From contig JAGLNY010000101.1 in the NCBI GenBank assembly GCA_023139255.1, forward strand, positions 1-7,482: a DNA stretch of 7,482 nt, read 5' to 3'. Each line of letters opens with the position of its first letter. The first letter of the stretch is position 1. The stretch is from Spirochaetales bacterium (GTDB taxonomy: Bacteria > Spirochaetota > Spirochaetia > JABMQR01). Shown here piece after piece: positions 1 to 6,967 of the stretch. The translations under genes and the position numbers were made by a program. Below the pieces are notes generated by a model. The model was given only the letters and a program-made list of their open reading frames with translations. It ran no database searches and was not told the DNA's origin.

Positions 1-2
1 CA

Positions 3-227
3 TTCAGGAGATTATGCCGCTTTGAAATCCTGATTTGCTATCATTCCAAGGTGGCATTCTTTCTCATTGCTATTGAGAGGATCCATGATCATCTGATCAA
101 ACTTTTGAAAATACTAGCGAAGCCCCAGTTTGATATACAAGGCTGCTTATCCATCTTCTATGTATCACCTTCCATTATAAAACGAATTACTGAAAATCAT
201 TCCAGAATATATCTAAATATATTATAA
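3..227 (+). other. Undecided open frame entering from the left edge (74 codons, no start seen)
   Basis: One plus-strand frame stays open from the first bases to a TAA at 225-227, giving 74 residues rich in Ile, Leu and Phe. It has no visible start because it would begin outside the window. I recognise no family motif in it, and an open run of this length can occur by chance. The opposite strand of the same stretch holds only short frames, including one of about 33 codons that ends in TAA near base 18 and has a plausible C-terminal-like composition. This could be the tail of an upstream gene, a decayed gene remnant or non-coding DNA. The base composition turns strongly A/T-rich from about base 175 onward, which fits the end of something at about 175-230. 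Confidence 0.15.
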
Positions 228-290
228 TTACAAAAGAGAACGTGAAGAAAAGGTAAAAAAGATGATAAAACGTGCCTAATTATAATATAT
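217..290. repeat. Perfect 14-bp A/T-only inverted repeat upstream of the promoter
   Basis: ATATATTATAATTA at 217-230 is the exact reverse complement of 277-290, with a 46-base spacer (231-276) that is purine-rich (AAAAGAG, GAAGAAAAGG, AAAAAAGATGATAAAA). The right arm ends three bases before the -35 box at 294. The left arm can also form a local hairpin with 206-212 (7 bp, loop 213-216). Possible roles are an operator bound at two half-sites, an UP-element-like A/T tract, or the remains of a small mobile element. A/T-only repeats also arise easily by chance, so a function is not claimed. Confidence 0.4.
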
Positions 291-293
291 ACC

Positions 294-322
294 TTGACGG
301 GGAAAATGATGTAGCATATATT
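294..322 (+). promoter_or_regulatory. Predicted sigma-70-type promoter of the cluster
   Basis: A TTGACG -35 box (294-299) and a TATATT -10 box (317-322) are separated by exactly 17 bases. Each differs from consensus at one position. Transcription would start near 329, leaving an untranslated leader of about 100 bases before the first gene at 430. The boxes lie immediately downstream of the A/T inverted repeat. This is the best promoter I could find in the window, and it is placed to drive the whole gene set. It is a match by eye, with no experimental support. Confidence 0.55.
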
Positions 323-429
323 AATTGGGAAACGGTAGAATTTTTATTTTAAAGGATGAACTGGCGGTGAAGCTCTAGGTATTTCGGCAAATAAATAATT
401 TAAAGGGCAGCAAGAAGGAGTATTCATGT

Positions 430-2025
430 ATGAGTAATTTGGTGGTAAATCTTGACAACAGTTTTTTTTATGCTTGGCATCCGTATCAAGAAATGACTTT
501 AGAGGGTGTGTGTGCCTATGTAGATCAATACGCCAATACCAGCATAACTGATTTGCAGTTCTGCCTCAATAGTCAACGAAGCAGTGTGGACTGTAAATCC
601 AGGCAAACTGTATGGGATGGTTACGATCCGGGGAAAGACAATAACCAGCATTTTTTTTCCGGCATTCCTGATGAAGTTCTATGGCCTGGCGGACCTAATG
701 GACGTCAGCACATGCGTAACTGGGTACATGGATGCTGGCTGCTGCATTCAGGTGGGATAGATCCATACGCGGTTTGGCTTGAGCGTTGTCGGTTGCACGG
801 AATTCGATGTTGGCTTAGCATGCGTATGAATGATGTACACTATGTAAACCAACCTGACCATTGCATACATGACCGGTTTTGGAAAGAACATCATGAGTTT
901 CGCCGTGATCCTAATAATGATCCGTATAATGGCCATTGCTTAGACTATGGCCGTAAAGAAGTGCGTGATTATCAAATGGCGTATGCCCGGGAGATGATAG
1001 CACGTTACGACATGGACGGTTTTGAGCTTGACTGGATGCGTAACCCCTACTATTTCCAGCCCGGACAGGAAGCAGAAGGTGCAGTATTGCTTACAGAATT
1101 TATTGCTGAGATTCGCCATTTGCTGGATCAACGGGCAGAAGAGCTTGGTCATGAAGTTAAGCTGTGTGTCCGTGTGCCGGCAAGCCCAAAAACAGCGATA
1201 GGGTTGGGCTTTGATGTGTCTGCTTGGGCACACCAGGGTCTGGTCGATACCGTTATTATCTCTTCCTTTCTGCGGCACAATTTCGATGTCCCCGTGGAGG
1301 AGTGGACAATAATGCTTGCGAGTACCGGTGTTACGTTGGTAGGGTGTGTGATGGCGTCTTTAATGAGTTGCGGAAAAGGTTTAAAACAGACGCTGGAAAC
1401 CACACGTGGTGCTGCCGTAAGTTTGCTGGATCGTGGGTGCAGCGGTATTAGTTTGTTCAATTTTTTCGATAATAGTCCTTATGGGTGTACTGGAGAGGCT
1501 TATCGGCAGTCGGATAACGCCAAACGCTACCATTTGGCTCAGCTCCAGCTAGGTGATTGGGATCTCCTGCAAACCTTATCCCGGCGACATGTAGTGACAC
1601 CTGATGATATTTTTGTACCGGGGCAGTCAATAACAGAACCCCTGCCTGTTGAAGTAGTTGCAGATCAGTGCGCTGAGCTTCGTATACACACGGGTCCGGC
1701 ACCCGGTCAGAAGCAACAGGCACGAGTAGTCCTTAAAGTAGAAGGACTACCGGTTTGCTCCCTTGCTGACAGCTGGTGTGTGACTGTTAACAACATTGCA
1801 TGTGAAGATATTGCAGAAACAGTAATGCTAACTGATCTGACTGATAAAAAGACACCTGCGATGACATTTGCGATCCATTCTGATACTTTGCATTCCGGGT
1901 ACAACATGGTTCGTATCACCAACGGTTCATCTGCTCAGGGTTGGATTGTCTGGTTAGAGATTGCTTTTAGTGATTATGATGGACGATATTCCACAAATAC
2001 AATCGAGACGGATTCATTATGGTAA
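430..2025 (+). CDS. Glycoside-hydrolase-like TIM-barrel protein, cytoplasmic, function unknown
   Basis: This 531-residue protein has the look of a (beta/alpha)8 glycosidase-type barrel followed by a beta-rich C-terminal domain. Residues 110-350 show barrel-strand signatures: WLSMRMND (128-135), DMDGFELDWMR (194-204, with E199 and D201 as acidic candidates at a strand end), CVRVPASP (246-253), VDTVIISSF (272-280) and GISLFNFF (339-346). Residues from about 395 to 515 look like a beta-sandwich accessory domain. The pattern resembles GHL10/GH10-like hypothetical hydrolases, but I cannot assign a numbered GH family or substrate. There is no signal peptide, so it should act inside the cell on an imported compound. 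AAGGAG at 415-420 lies 9 bases before the start. An out-of-frame ATG at 426 reads only three codons. It is the first gene after the predicted promoter. Arginine is almost never encoded by AGA/AGG (1 of 30). Confidence 0.85.
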   Translation: MSNLVVNLDNSFFYAWHPYQEMTLEGVCAYVDQYANTSITDLQFCLNSQRSSVDCKSRQTVWDGYDPGKDNNQHFFSGIPDEVLWPGGPNGRQHMRNWVHGCWLLHSGGIDPYAVWLERCRLHGIRCWLSMRMNDVHYVNQPDHCIHDRFWKEHHEFRRDPNNDPYNGHCLDYGRKEVRDYQMAYAREMIARYDMDGFELDWMRNPYYFQPGQEAEGAVLLTEFIAEIRHLLDQRAEELGHEVKLCVRVPASPKTAIGLGFDVSAWAHQGLVDTVIISSFLRHNFDVPVEEWTIMLASTGVTLVGCVMASLMSCGKGLKQTLETTRGAAVSLLDRGCSGISLFNFFDNSPYGCTGEAYRQSDNAKRYHLAQLQLGDWDLLQTLSRRHVVTPDDIFVPGQSITEPLPVEVVADQCAELRIHTGPAPGQKQQARVVLKVEGLPVCSLADSWCVTVNNIACEDIAETVMLTDLTDKKTPAMTFAIHSDTLHSGYNMVRITNGSSAQGWIVWLEIAFSDYDGRYSTNTIETDSLW

Positions 2026-2135
2026 TATCTGGAAAGTGCTGTAGCGTTTTTTCAGTGGAAAATACTAATCAATCGATGAAATACGCACAATAAAATAGTT
2101 GCAAATTATAAATGTGATCATATATAGGAGAAAAT

Positions 2136-3035
2136 ATGGCTTTAAACCTCGAGGGGATTATCCCTGCAATAGTAAGTCCCTGCAATGAACAGGATAAGTT
2201 TTTGGAGAACAAATTCGCATCATTAGTGTCACATCTCTATCAAAAAGGAGTCAACGGACTTTATGTCTGCGGTGCTACTGGGGATGGATATAACATGCGA
2301 ATTGAAGAACGAAAAGAAGCATCAAAAATTGCTGTTGATGTGTCAAAACAATTCTCTGGCATCGTGATCGCACATGTCGGAACTAATAATACCCGTGACT
2401 CGATCATCCTGGCTGAGCATGCGAATAACGTCGGCGTTCACGTAGTTGCTGCAATGCCCCCGCCCAACTATAGTACAAAAGAATTGGTCAGTTACTATAA
2501 AGATGTATCGAGTGCGGCACAGCTCCCTTTGCTGATTTATCATATACCACATTTAACCGGACATAATCTAACTTTTTCTTTCTTTTGCGAACTTCTCGAG
2601 ATTCCGGGCGTAATCGGTATTAAATCCAGCGGTTCTGATCTTTTCCTGATGAAAAGGATTCTTATTGAATATCCCGAGGTAGTTATTTTTAACGGTGATG
2701 ATGAACTTCTCTGCCCCGCGCTTTTGTATGGGGCAAAAGGGGGAATTGGCATGACCTATAATATATTCCCTCAACTTTTTGTATCGCTTTTTTCGGCAAT
2801 TCAATCTGGTTCGGTTCCTTATGCTATGAAGCTTCAGAATCTATTCAATCGTTTTTTACATATTGCGGTGAAATATGGCATCTTTTCCGTGTTGAATCTT
2901 CTTATGGAGGAGCAGGGGTTCGGACCTTTTATTAAACGCCGCCCACGCAATGTTCTCAGTAAAATGAAAATCACGGATTTTTATAACGAGGCGAGATCTG
3001 TTTTGCAGGAGATAGATAATGAAACATCAAACTGA
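2136..3035 (+). CDS. Dihydrodipicolinate synthase/N-acetylneuraminate lyase family aldolase
   Basis: A class I (Schiff-base) pyruvate aldolase of 299 residues, the usual length for the family. Visible signatures are the GATGDG loop (46-51, normally GxTGE), Tyr135 in the YHIPHLTG strand, the Schiff-base Lys163 in GIKSSGSD, and FNGDDELL (185-192) followed by GAKGGIGMTYN (199-209). The IP-LTG and FNG-DE-L segments resemble N-acetylneuraminate lyases more than true lysine-pathway DapA, so cleavage of a 2-keto-3-deoxy sugar acid or sialic-acid-like compound to pyruvate plus an aldehyde is likely. The exact substrate is unknown. AGGAG at 2126-2130 sits 5 bases before the start. The 3' end overlaps the M24 gene by 17 bases, so the two are probably translationally coupled. 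The catabolic neighbours argue against a housekeeping lysine-synthesis role. Confidence 0.9.
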   Translation: MALNLEGIIPAIVSPCNEQDKFLENKFASLVSHLYQKGVNGLYVCGATGDGYNMRIEERKEASKIAVDVSKQFSGIVIAHVGTNNTRDSIILAEHANNVGVHVVAAMPPPNYSTKELVSYYKDVSSAAQLPLLIYHIPHLTGHNLTFSFFCELLEIPGVIGIKSSGSDLFLMKRILIEYPEVVIFNGDDELLCPALLYGAKGGIGMTYNIFPQLFVSLFSAIQSGSVPYAMKLQNLFNRFLHIAVKYGIFSVLNLLMEEQGFGPFIKRRPRNVLSKMKITDFYNEARSVLQEIDNETSN

Positions 3036-4257
3036 AGCTGGATTTGAATATCAAACCGGTCGGTATTCCGAATTTGATTTGGACGAATATCGAAACCGGT
3101 ATGAAAAACTTATAGAATGTGGTAAAAAGCAGGGTTTTGATGCATTTTTATTCACAGATGAAGAAAACCTTCGTTATTTCGCAGGCGGACCGTTAACCGA
3201 TGCCTTCTGTTTTCGTTCTGACTATATAGCGGTTATCATACCTACCGATACCGTTAAAGCACCGCGGTTTGTTCTGAGTGAGAGCCGTATTAATGCAACA
3301 CATAGCTCGTGGATTAAGGACAAATTCTTTTGGGGCGGGAGTATGGAATCAGCGGGTGACGTGACACTAAACGCTCTGGTCGATTCGTTACGCGATTTGG
3401 GGCTTGCAGATGCAACGGTAGCGATGGAAGTTAGTGGAAACGAGAAGCTTTATATGCCAATGTCTGTATTTGATGGATTGCGCCAGATATTACCAGCGTT
3501 ACGTATTGTTTCATGCCATGATGTTGTGTCGGCAATCAGGGGTATTAAGTCCCCTGGTGAGATTAATTATATTCGAAAAGCTTGCCGGGTTACGGCTGAA
3601 GCAATTGAATGGGGATTTTCAACTATACAGTCTGGAACTACTGAAAAGGATATTTCACGTTCTATTAAAGCACGGATGTATGAGCTTGGTGCAGATAATG
3701 TTCCATTTCTGACGGTGATCGCCGGTTGGGAAGGACGTAGCATTTGCTGGGATTCGTATGCAACAGATTATGCGGTAAAGTCTGGAGATGCGATTCAGGT
3801 TGATGGCGGCTGCGAAGTTAATGGCTATGTAGCAGATATGGTACGAACCGCTTCTTTGGGAAAGGTTTCAAATGACCGCTACCTGGAGCTTTACGCTGCT
3901 GCAACACGTGCTCATTATGCTGTGCGTGAGCTGTTGCGCCCAGGTGCGATAATTCACGATATCTGTGAAGCCGGTCGCAGGTCGATCATTGATGACGGAT
4001 ATGAAAAGCTTCTGGTCTTTGGTGCGGGGCAGACCGGTCATGGTCTTGGTCTGGGTATTCATGAAGAACCCTTCCTTGTATCAGGAAATCATAAGACCCT
4101 CGAATTGGGTATGATCCTGTCGATTGAACCGGTGATACTGGAATGTCCTGACCTGGAGTGTTCAACTTTTTTTACCATCATAGAGAATAACTATCTGATT
4201 ACAGAAACAGGTTTTGAGCAACTCACGACTTCACCTGAAGAAATCAGGGTGGTTTAA
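3019..4257 (+). CDS. M24 family metallohydrolase (Xaa-Pro peptidase/creatinase-like)
   Basis: This 412-residue protein has an N-terminal creatinase-type domain (about 22-165) and a C-terminal pita-bread metallopeptidase domain (about 178-402). All five dimetal ligands are visible: Asp262 (QVDGG), Asp273 (VADMVRT), His341 (TGHGLGLG), Glu370 (LSIEPV) and Glu389 (FTIIEN). His348 in GIHEEP is the second conserved His. By ungapped comparison with the PepP pattern, the catalytic His about 12 residues before the GD turn is Asp245 here (ICWDSY). It may therefore cleave an unusual C-N or amide bond rather than Xaa-Pro peptides, as known for creatinase and ectoine hydrolase relatives in this fold. No signal peptide is seen. 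AGGAG at 3007-3011 lies 7 bases before the start, inside the end of the aldolase gene. Family assignment is firm, substrate unknown. Confidence 0.9.
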   Translation: MKHQTEAGFEYQTGRYSEFDLDEYRNRYEKLIECGKKQGFDAFLFTDEENLRYFAGGPLTDAFCFRSDYIAVIIPTDTVKAPRFVLSESRINATHSSWIKDKFFWGGSMESAGDVTLNALVDSLRDLGLADATVAMEVSGNEKLYMPMSVFDGLRQILPALRIVSCHDVVSAIRGIKSPGEINYIRKACRVTAEAIEWGFSTIQSGTTEKDISRSIKARMYELGADNVPFLTVIAGWEGRSICWDSYATDYAVKSGDAIQVDGGCEVNGYVADMVRTASLGKVSNDRYLELYAAATRAHYAVRELLRPGAIIHDICEAGRRSIIDDGYEKLLVFGAGQTGHGLGLGIHEEPFLVSGNHKTLELGMILSIEPVILECPDLECSTFFTIIENNYLITETGFEQLTTSPEEIRVV

Positions 4258-4301
4258 GTAAAACTCACCTAAATTAACCATGTTGCAAGAGATTTAATTG
4301 G

Positions 4302-4306
4302 GGAGG
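4302..4306 (+). promoter_or_regulatory. Ribosome binding site that decides the start of the Gfo/Idh gene
   Basis: GGAGG at 4302-4306 is 2 bases from an ATG at 4309 and 8 bases from an in-frame ATG at 4315. Only the second spacing is in the normal range, so 4315 is the preferred start. The alternative adds just two residues (Met-Leu). Confidence 0.7.
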
Positions 4307-4314
4307 TAATGTTG

Positions 4315-5388
4315 ATGGGAACTATCATCAGAACGCAACTGCCGATTCGTATCTTACTCTGCGGATTGGGTGTCTGGGGCCGAAATTGGCTTGAGAATAT
4401 ACGTAAGAACAAAAACTATGATCTTGCTGGTGTTGTTGAAAGCGATCAAGCAACATTGGATCAAGTAAGAATGACTGGCTTAATAGACAATAGTAAATGT
4501 TTTTCAGACATAGTTCAAGCAATTAAATTGACGAGACCGGATGCTGTAGCTGTGATTGTTGCTCCTGACCGGCATGGTGATATAGTACGGATAGCACTAG
4601 AAAACAATATTCATATTCTCAGTGAGAAACCTCTTGCCAGGGATATTGATGAAGCAAGAGAATTCATACAACTCCACAAGCTATACCCCAATGTTAGGTT
4701 TATAATCAACCAAAATTATCGAGGCAGGGATTGTATTACGCTGATAAAAAATATAATAGACGAGGGTGGCATAGGGGAAATTGGCTACTTCATCTATAAC
4801 CATCAACAAACAGTCAAGATACCTGGATATCGCCTGGAGATGCCCAGTCCTGTCCTTGACGATATGTCGATACACCATTTTGATCTGATGCGGTATTTGA
4901 CAAACCAGGATTTTGAAAAAATATATGCGGTTGAGAATGTTGTGCCTTGGAGTTGGTTTCAAGGAAAACCCATGTTTAATTCTCTTATTAATATGACAGG
5001 TGGTGTTACCGGAGTATATTGTGCTTGTTGGGCTGCAGAAGGCAAAATTGGTGATTGGAATGGTAATATTCAAATTTATGGCAGCAGAGGCTGCCTCGAA
5101 CTTACTGATGACTCCAAGGTGATTCTACACGAAAAACATGGTGTTAATGAAGATTTATTGGGAACCTATCAATCTGGTCATGAAATTACACAAGTTGCTA
5201 TAGAGAATCTAGAGTTACAGTATACTCTTGAAAATTTTAAAAACGCTTTAATGGAAGGCGCTCCATGTGAAACCGATATTGAGGATAATATCAAGAGCTT
5301 TATGGCTGTGCTTATGGCAAAAGAGTCAATAAAGCAGAAATGTCCGGTCTTGATCACATCTTTGAACATACCTTTTTTAAGCGATTGA
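4315..5388 (+). CDS. Gfo/Idh/MocA family NAD(P)-dependent oxidoreductase
   Basis: A 357-residue oxidoreductase with an N-terminal Rossmann fold: strand IRILLCGLGVWG with the GxGxxG dinucleotide loop at 17-22, and Glu42 in the VVESD segment at the second strand end. The family's EKP motif is at 104-106 (SEKPLARD), where the Lys takes part in catalysis. The C-terminal domain carries DMSIHHFD (183-190), matching the D-x-G-x-H-x-x-D active-site motif with Ser in place of Gly. Length is typical. Such enzymes oxidise or reduce a hydroxyl of sugars, inositols or sugar acids in the cytoplasm; the substrate is not predictable. Met at 4315 is chosen over 4309 by ribosome-binding-site spacing. It lies 57 bases after the M24 gene with no terminator seen. 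Arginine codons shift to AGA/AGG (8 of 16), unlike the three genes upstream. Confidence 0.92.
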   Translation: MGTIIRTQLPIRILLCGLGVWGRNWLENIRKNKNYDLAGVVESDQATLDQVRMTGLIDNSKCFSDIVQAIKLTRPDAVAVIVAPDRHGDIVRIALENNIHILSEKPLARDIDEAREFIQLHKLYPNVRFIINQNYRGRDCITLIKNIIDEGGIGEIGYFIYNHQQTVKIPGYRLEMPSPVLDDMSIHHFDLMRYLTNQDFEKIYAVENVVPWSWFQGKPMFNSLINMTGGVTGVYCACWAAEGKIGDWNGNIQIYGSRGCLELTDDSKVILHEKHGVNEDLLGTYQSGHEITQVAIENLELQYTLENFKNALMEGAPCETDIEDNIKSFMAVLMAKESIKQKCPVLITSLNIPFLSD

Positions 5389-5439
5389 ATCATCATGGCA
5401 ATACTTTATTAAAGAATTTGGAGAGAGAGGATACTTCTA

Positions 5440-6876
5440 ATGACAGATAGATATGATGTATGTATAGTTGGCGGAGGTTCTGGGGGGATTGGGGCAGCTA
5501 TATCAGCAGCGAGGGCTGGACTAAAGACAATAATAATAGAGCGATCACCTGAACCAGGTGGTACTGCTAATCGTTGTGGAGTTAACATGTGGGAATCGGG
5601 AGTGGGTGGTACAGGTATTCCCTTCGAAATATATCTTCGGTTAAAAAAAATACCATATGCTACTAGTATTTATGGATATGAGCGACACTTTCTTTGGCAG
5701 GGTAGAAAATCATTTCCAGGAGGTGAGTTGGTAGTTTGCCCGGATAAGCAATATATCAATACATTGGTACGGCACGGTATGCGAAATTTAAAGGAAGACG
5801 AGAATTTCGCCCGGAACAATCTCTTTGGTGTTATTTTTGAGCCAAAAGAATATGCAAAAGTTATTATGGACATGCTGGAAGAAACAGCGACATGTCGTAT
5901 TCTTTTAAACACGCAATTTGTAGAAGTACATCATAATAACGAACGTATAACCCACATCACTCTATCAAATGGTGAAACTATTTACGCGGACTTCTGGATA
6001 GACGGGACAGGTGATGGGTGTTTTTGTTTTGCTGCTGGATGCAGGCGGGTTAAAGGGCAGGAAAGCAAGAAAACCTATGGCGAACCTTCAGCACCAGAGA
6101 AGCCAAATGACAGGATGAATGGGGTCAGCCTGATTTTCAGAATAAAGCCAAGGAAGGGACAGTATATCGATACCTTATCGAAAGATATTCCTGACCGCTG
6201 TTGGTGGCAAAAACAGTATCCTTTTGCCAGTATCGTTTCTTATCCGAATGATGACAGGAATGTAAATATTCTTCCAATCATGTTGGGGGAGGAATTTCTA
6301 AATACCCCTTATGATATCTCATATAAGGAATGTCACAAACGCTGTCTGTCATGGTGGCATTATGTTCAAAAGGAATATCCTGAATTCCGTGGATATGAGA
6401 TTCATTCTTTTTTTCCAGAAATAGGAGTACGAGAAACGTATCGGGTAATCGGTGAATATATATTAACTGAAGGAGATGTCAAAATAACCCCAGATAAAAA
6501 TTACTTTAATGATACTATCACTATAGCCGATCACTCTCTTGATCGACATGGTGCAAAAGCTGGTGGGAACTTGAAAAGACCTTATCCCATACCTTACCGA
6601 TGTCTTATTCCGAAAGGTTATACAAACCTTCTTATTGCGTGTCGTGCTGCCAGTTTTAGTTCCATAGCAGCTTCGAGCTGTCGTTTGTCAAGAACTATAA
6701 TGCAACTAGGTCAAGCGGCAGGTACAGCTTGTGCAATAGCAAAGAAAACTGGATGTGAATTGCCCGCCGTCCCTTCAGAAGTTTTACATTCCGAACTAGT
6801 CCGACAGAATATACAACTAACATGGCCTTTGGAAAGGGTTATTAGGAATTATTTAATCAAGAAAGAAATGAATTGA
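5440..6876 (+). CDS. FAD-dependent oxidoreductase (FAD_oxidored type)
   Basis: A 478-residue flavoprotein. The N-terminus has the FAD-binding Rossmann motif VGGGSGG (10-16) with Glu34 for the ribose, followed by the PGGT segment (39-42) typical of the family. DGTGDG (188-193) is the second FAD-contact motif. GVRETYRVIGEYILTEGDV (329-347) and the C-terminal NLLIACRAAS...RTIMQLGQAAGTA region (396-430) are characteristic of FAD_oxidored proteins near carbohydrate-utilisation genes. The reaction is unknown; oxidation of a sugar or polyol-type intermediate fits the neighbours. No signal peptide or membrane segment is seen apart from the hydrophobic Rossmann strand, so it is probably cytoplasmic. 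A GAGAGG ribosome-binding sequence (5425-5430) lies 9 bases before the start, and the gap to the previous gene is 51 bases. AGA/AGG encode 12 of 32 arginines, as in the gene before it. Confidence 0.9.
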   Translation: MTDRYDVCIVGGGSGGIGAAISAARAGLKTIIIERSPEPGGTANRCGVNMWESGVGGTGIPFEIYLRLKKIPYATSIYGYERHFLWQGRKSFPGGELVVCPDKQYINTLVRHGMRNLKEDENFARNNLFGVIFEPKEYAKVIMDMLEETATCRILLNTQFVEVHHNNERITHITLSNGETIYADFWIDGTGDGCFCFAAGCRRVKGQESKKTYGEPSAPEKPNDRMNGVSLIFRIKPRKGQYIDTLSKDIPDRCWWQKQYPFASIVSYPNDDRNVNILPIMLGEEFLNTPYDISYKECHKRCLSWWHYVQKEYPEFRGYEIHSFFPEIGVRETYRVIGEYILTEGDVKITPDKNYFNDTITIADHSLDRHGAKAGGNLKRPYPIPYRCLIPKGYTNLLIACRAASFSSIAASSCRLSRTIMQLGQAAGTACAIAKKTGCELPAVPSEVLHSELVRQNIQLTWPLERVIRNYLIKKEMN

Positions 6877-6967
6877 AAGAGGTACCAATGTGCAGATTCC
6901 AGTGAGAATGAGTTTTAGGAATATTCACGTATTTTTAGAGATTTAATTTATTTTATAGGAGTAATAA

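Noticed and set aside
80..98. Three GATC sites within 19 bases (80, 87, 95), including the palindrome ATGATCAT
   Set aside because: The cluster is small, with no accompanying binding-site or origin features, so it was not treated as an element.
327..340. Possible catabolite-repression (cre) site just after the predicted transcription start
   Set aside because: It has four mismatches to the TGWAANCGNTNWCA consensus at defined positions, which is too weak to call.
356..370. Leader mini-frame (five codons including stop) after an AAAGG sequence
   Set aside because: The AAAGG sequence runs directly into the ATG, leaving no usable ribosome spacing, and there is no codon run or attenuator structure around it; such a short frame is expected by chance.
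940..1460. Overlapping minus-strand open frames of 112 and 103 codons, and a plus-strand 75-codon frame, inside the barrel gene
   Set aside because: No ribosome binding context or family motif was found, and they are fully contained in a convincing gene, so they are treated as shadows.
2044..2086. Hairpin between the barrel gene and the lyase gene as a terminator
   Set aside because: The stem is short (4 bp, a mismatch, then 3 bp), has a loop of about 24 bases and no T run after it.
2099..2126. TTGCAA and TATATA boxes, 16 bases apart, as a second promoter before the lyase gene
   Set aside because: The -10 box would touch the ribosome binding site and transcription would start almost at the start codon, which does not suit a gene with a good Shine-Dalgarno sequence.
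4681..5073. 130-codon minus-strand open frame inside the Gfo/Idh gene
   Set aside because: It lies wholly antisense to a gene with clear family motifs, has no recognisable domain, and is a by-product of the coding frame.
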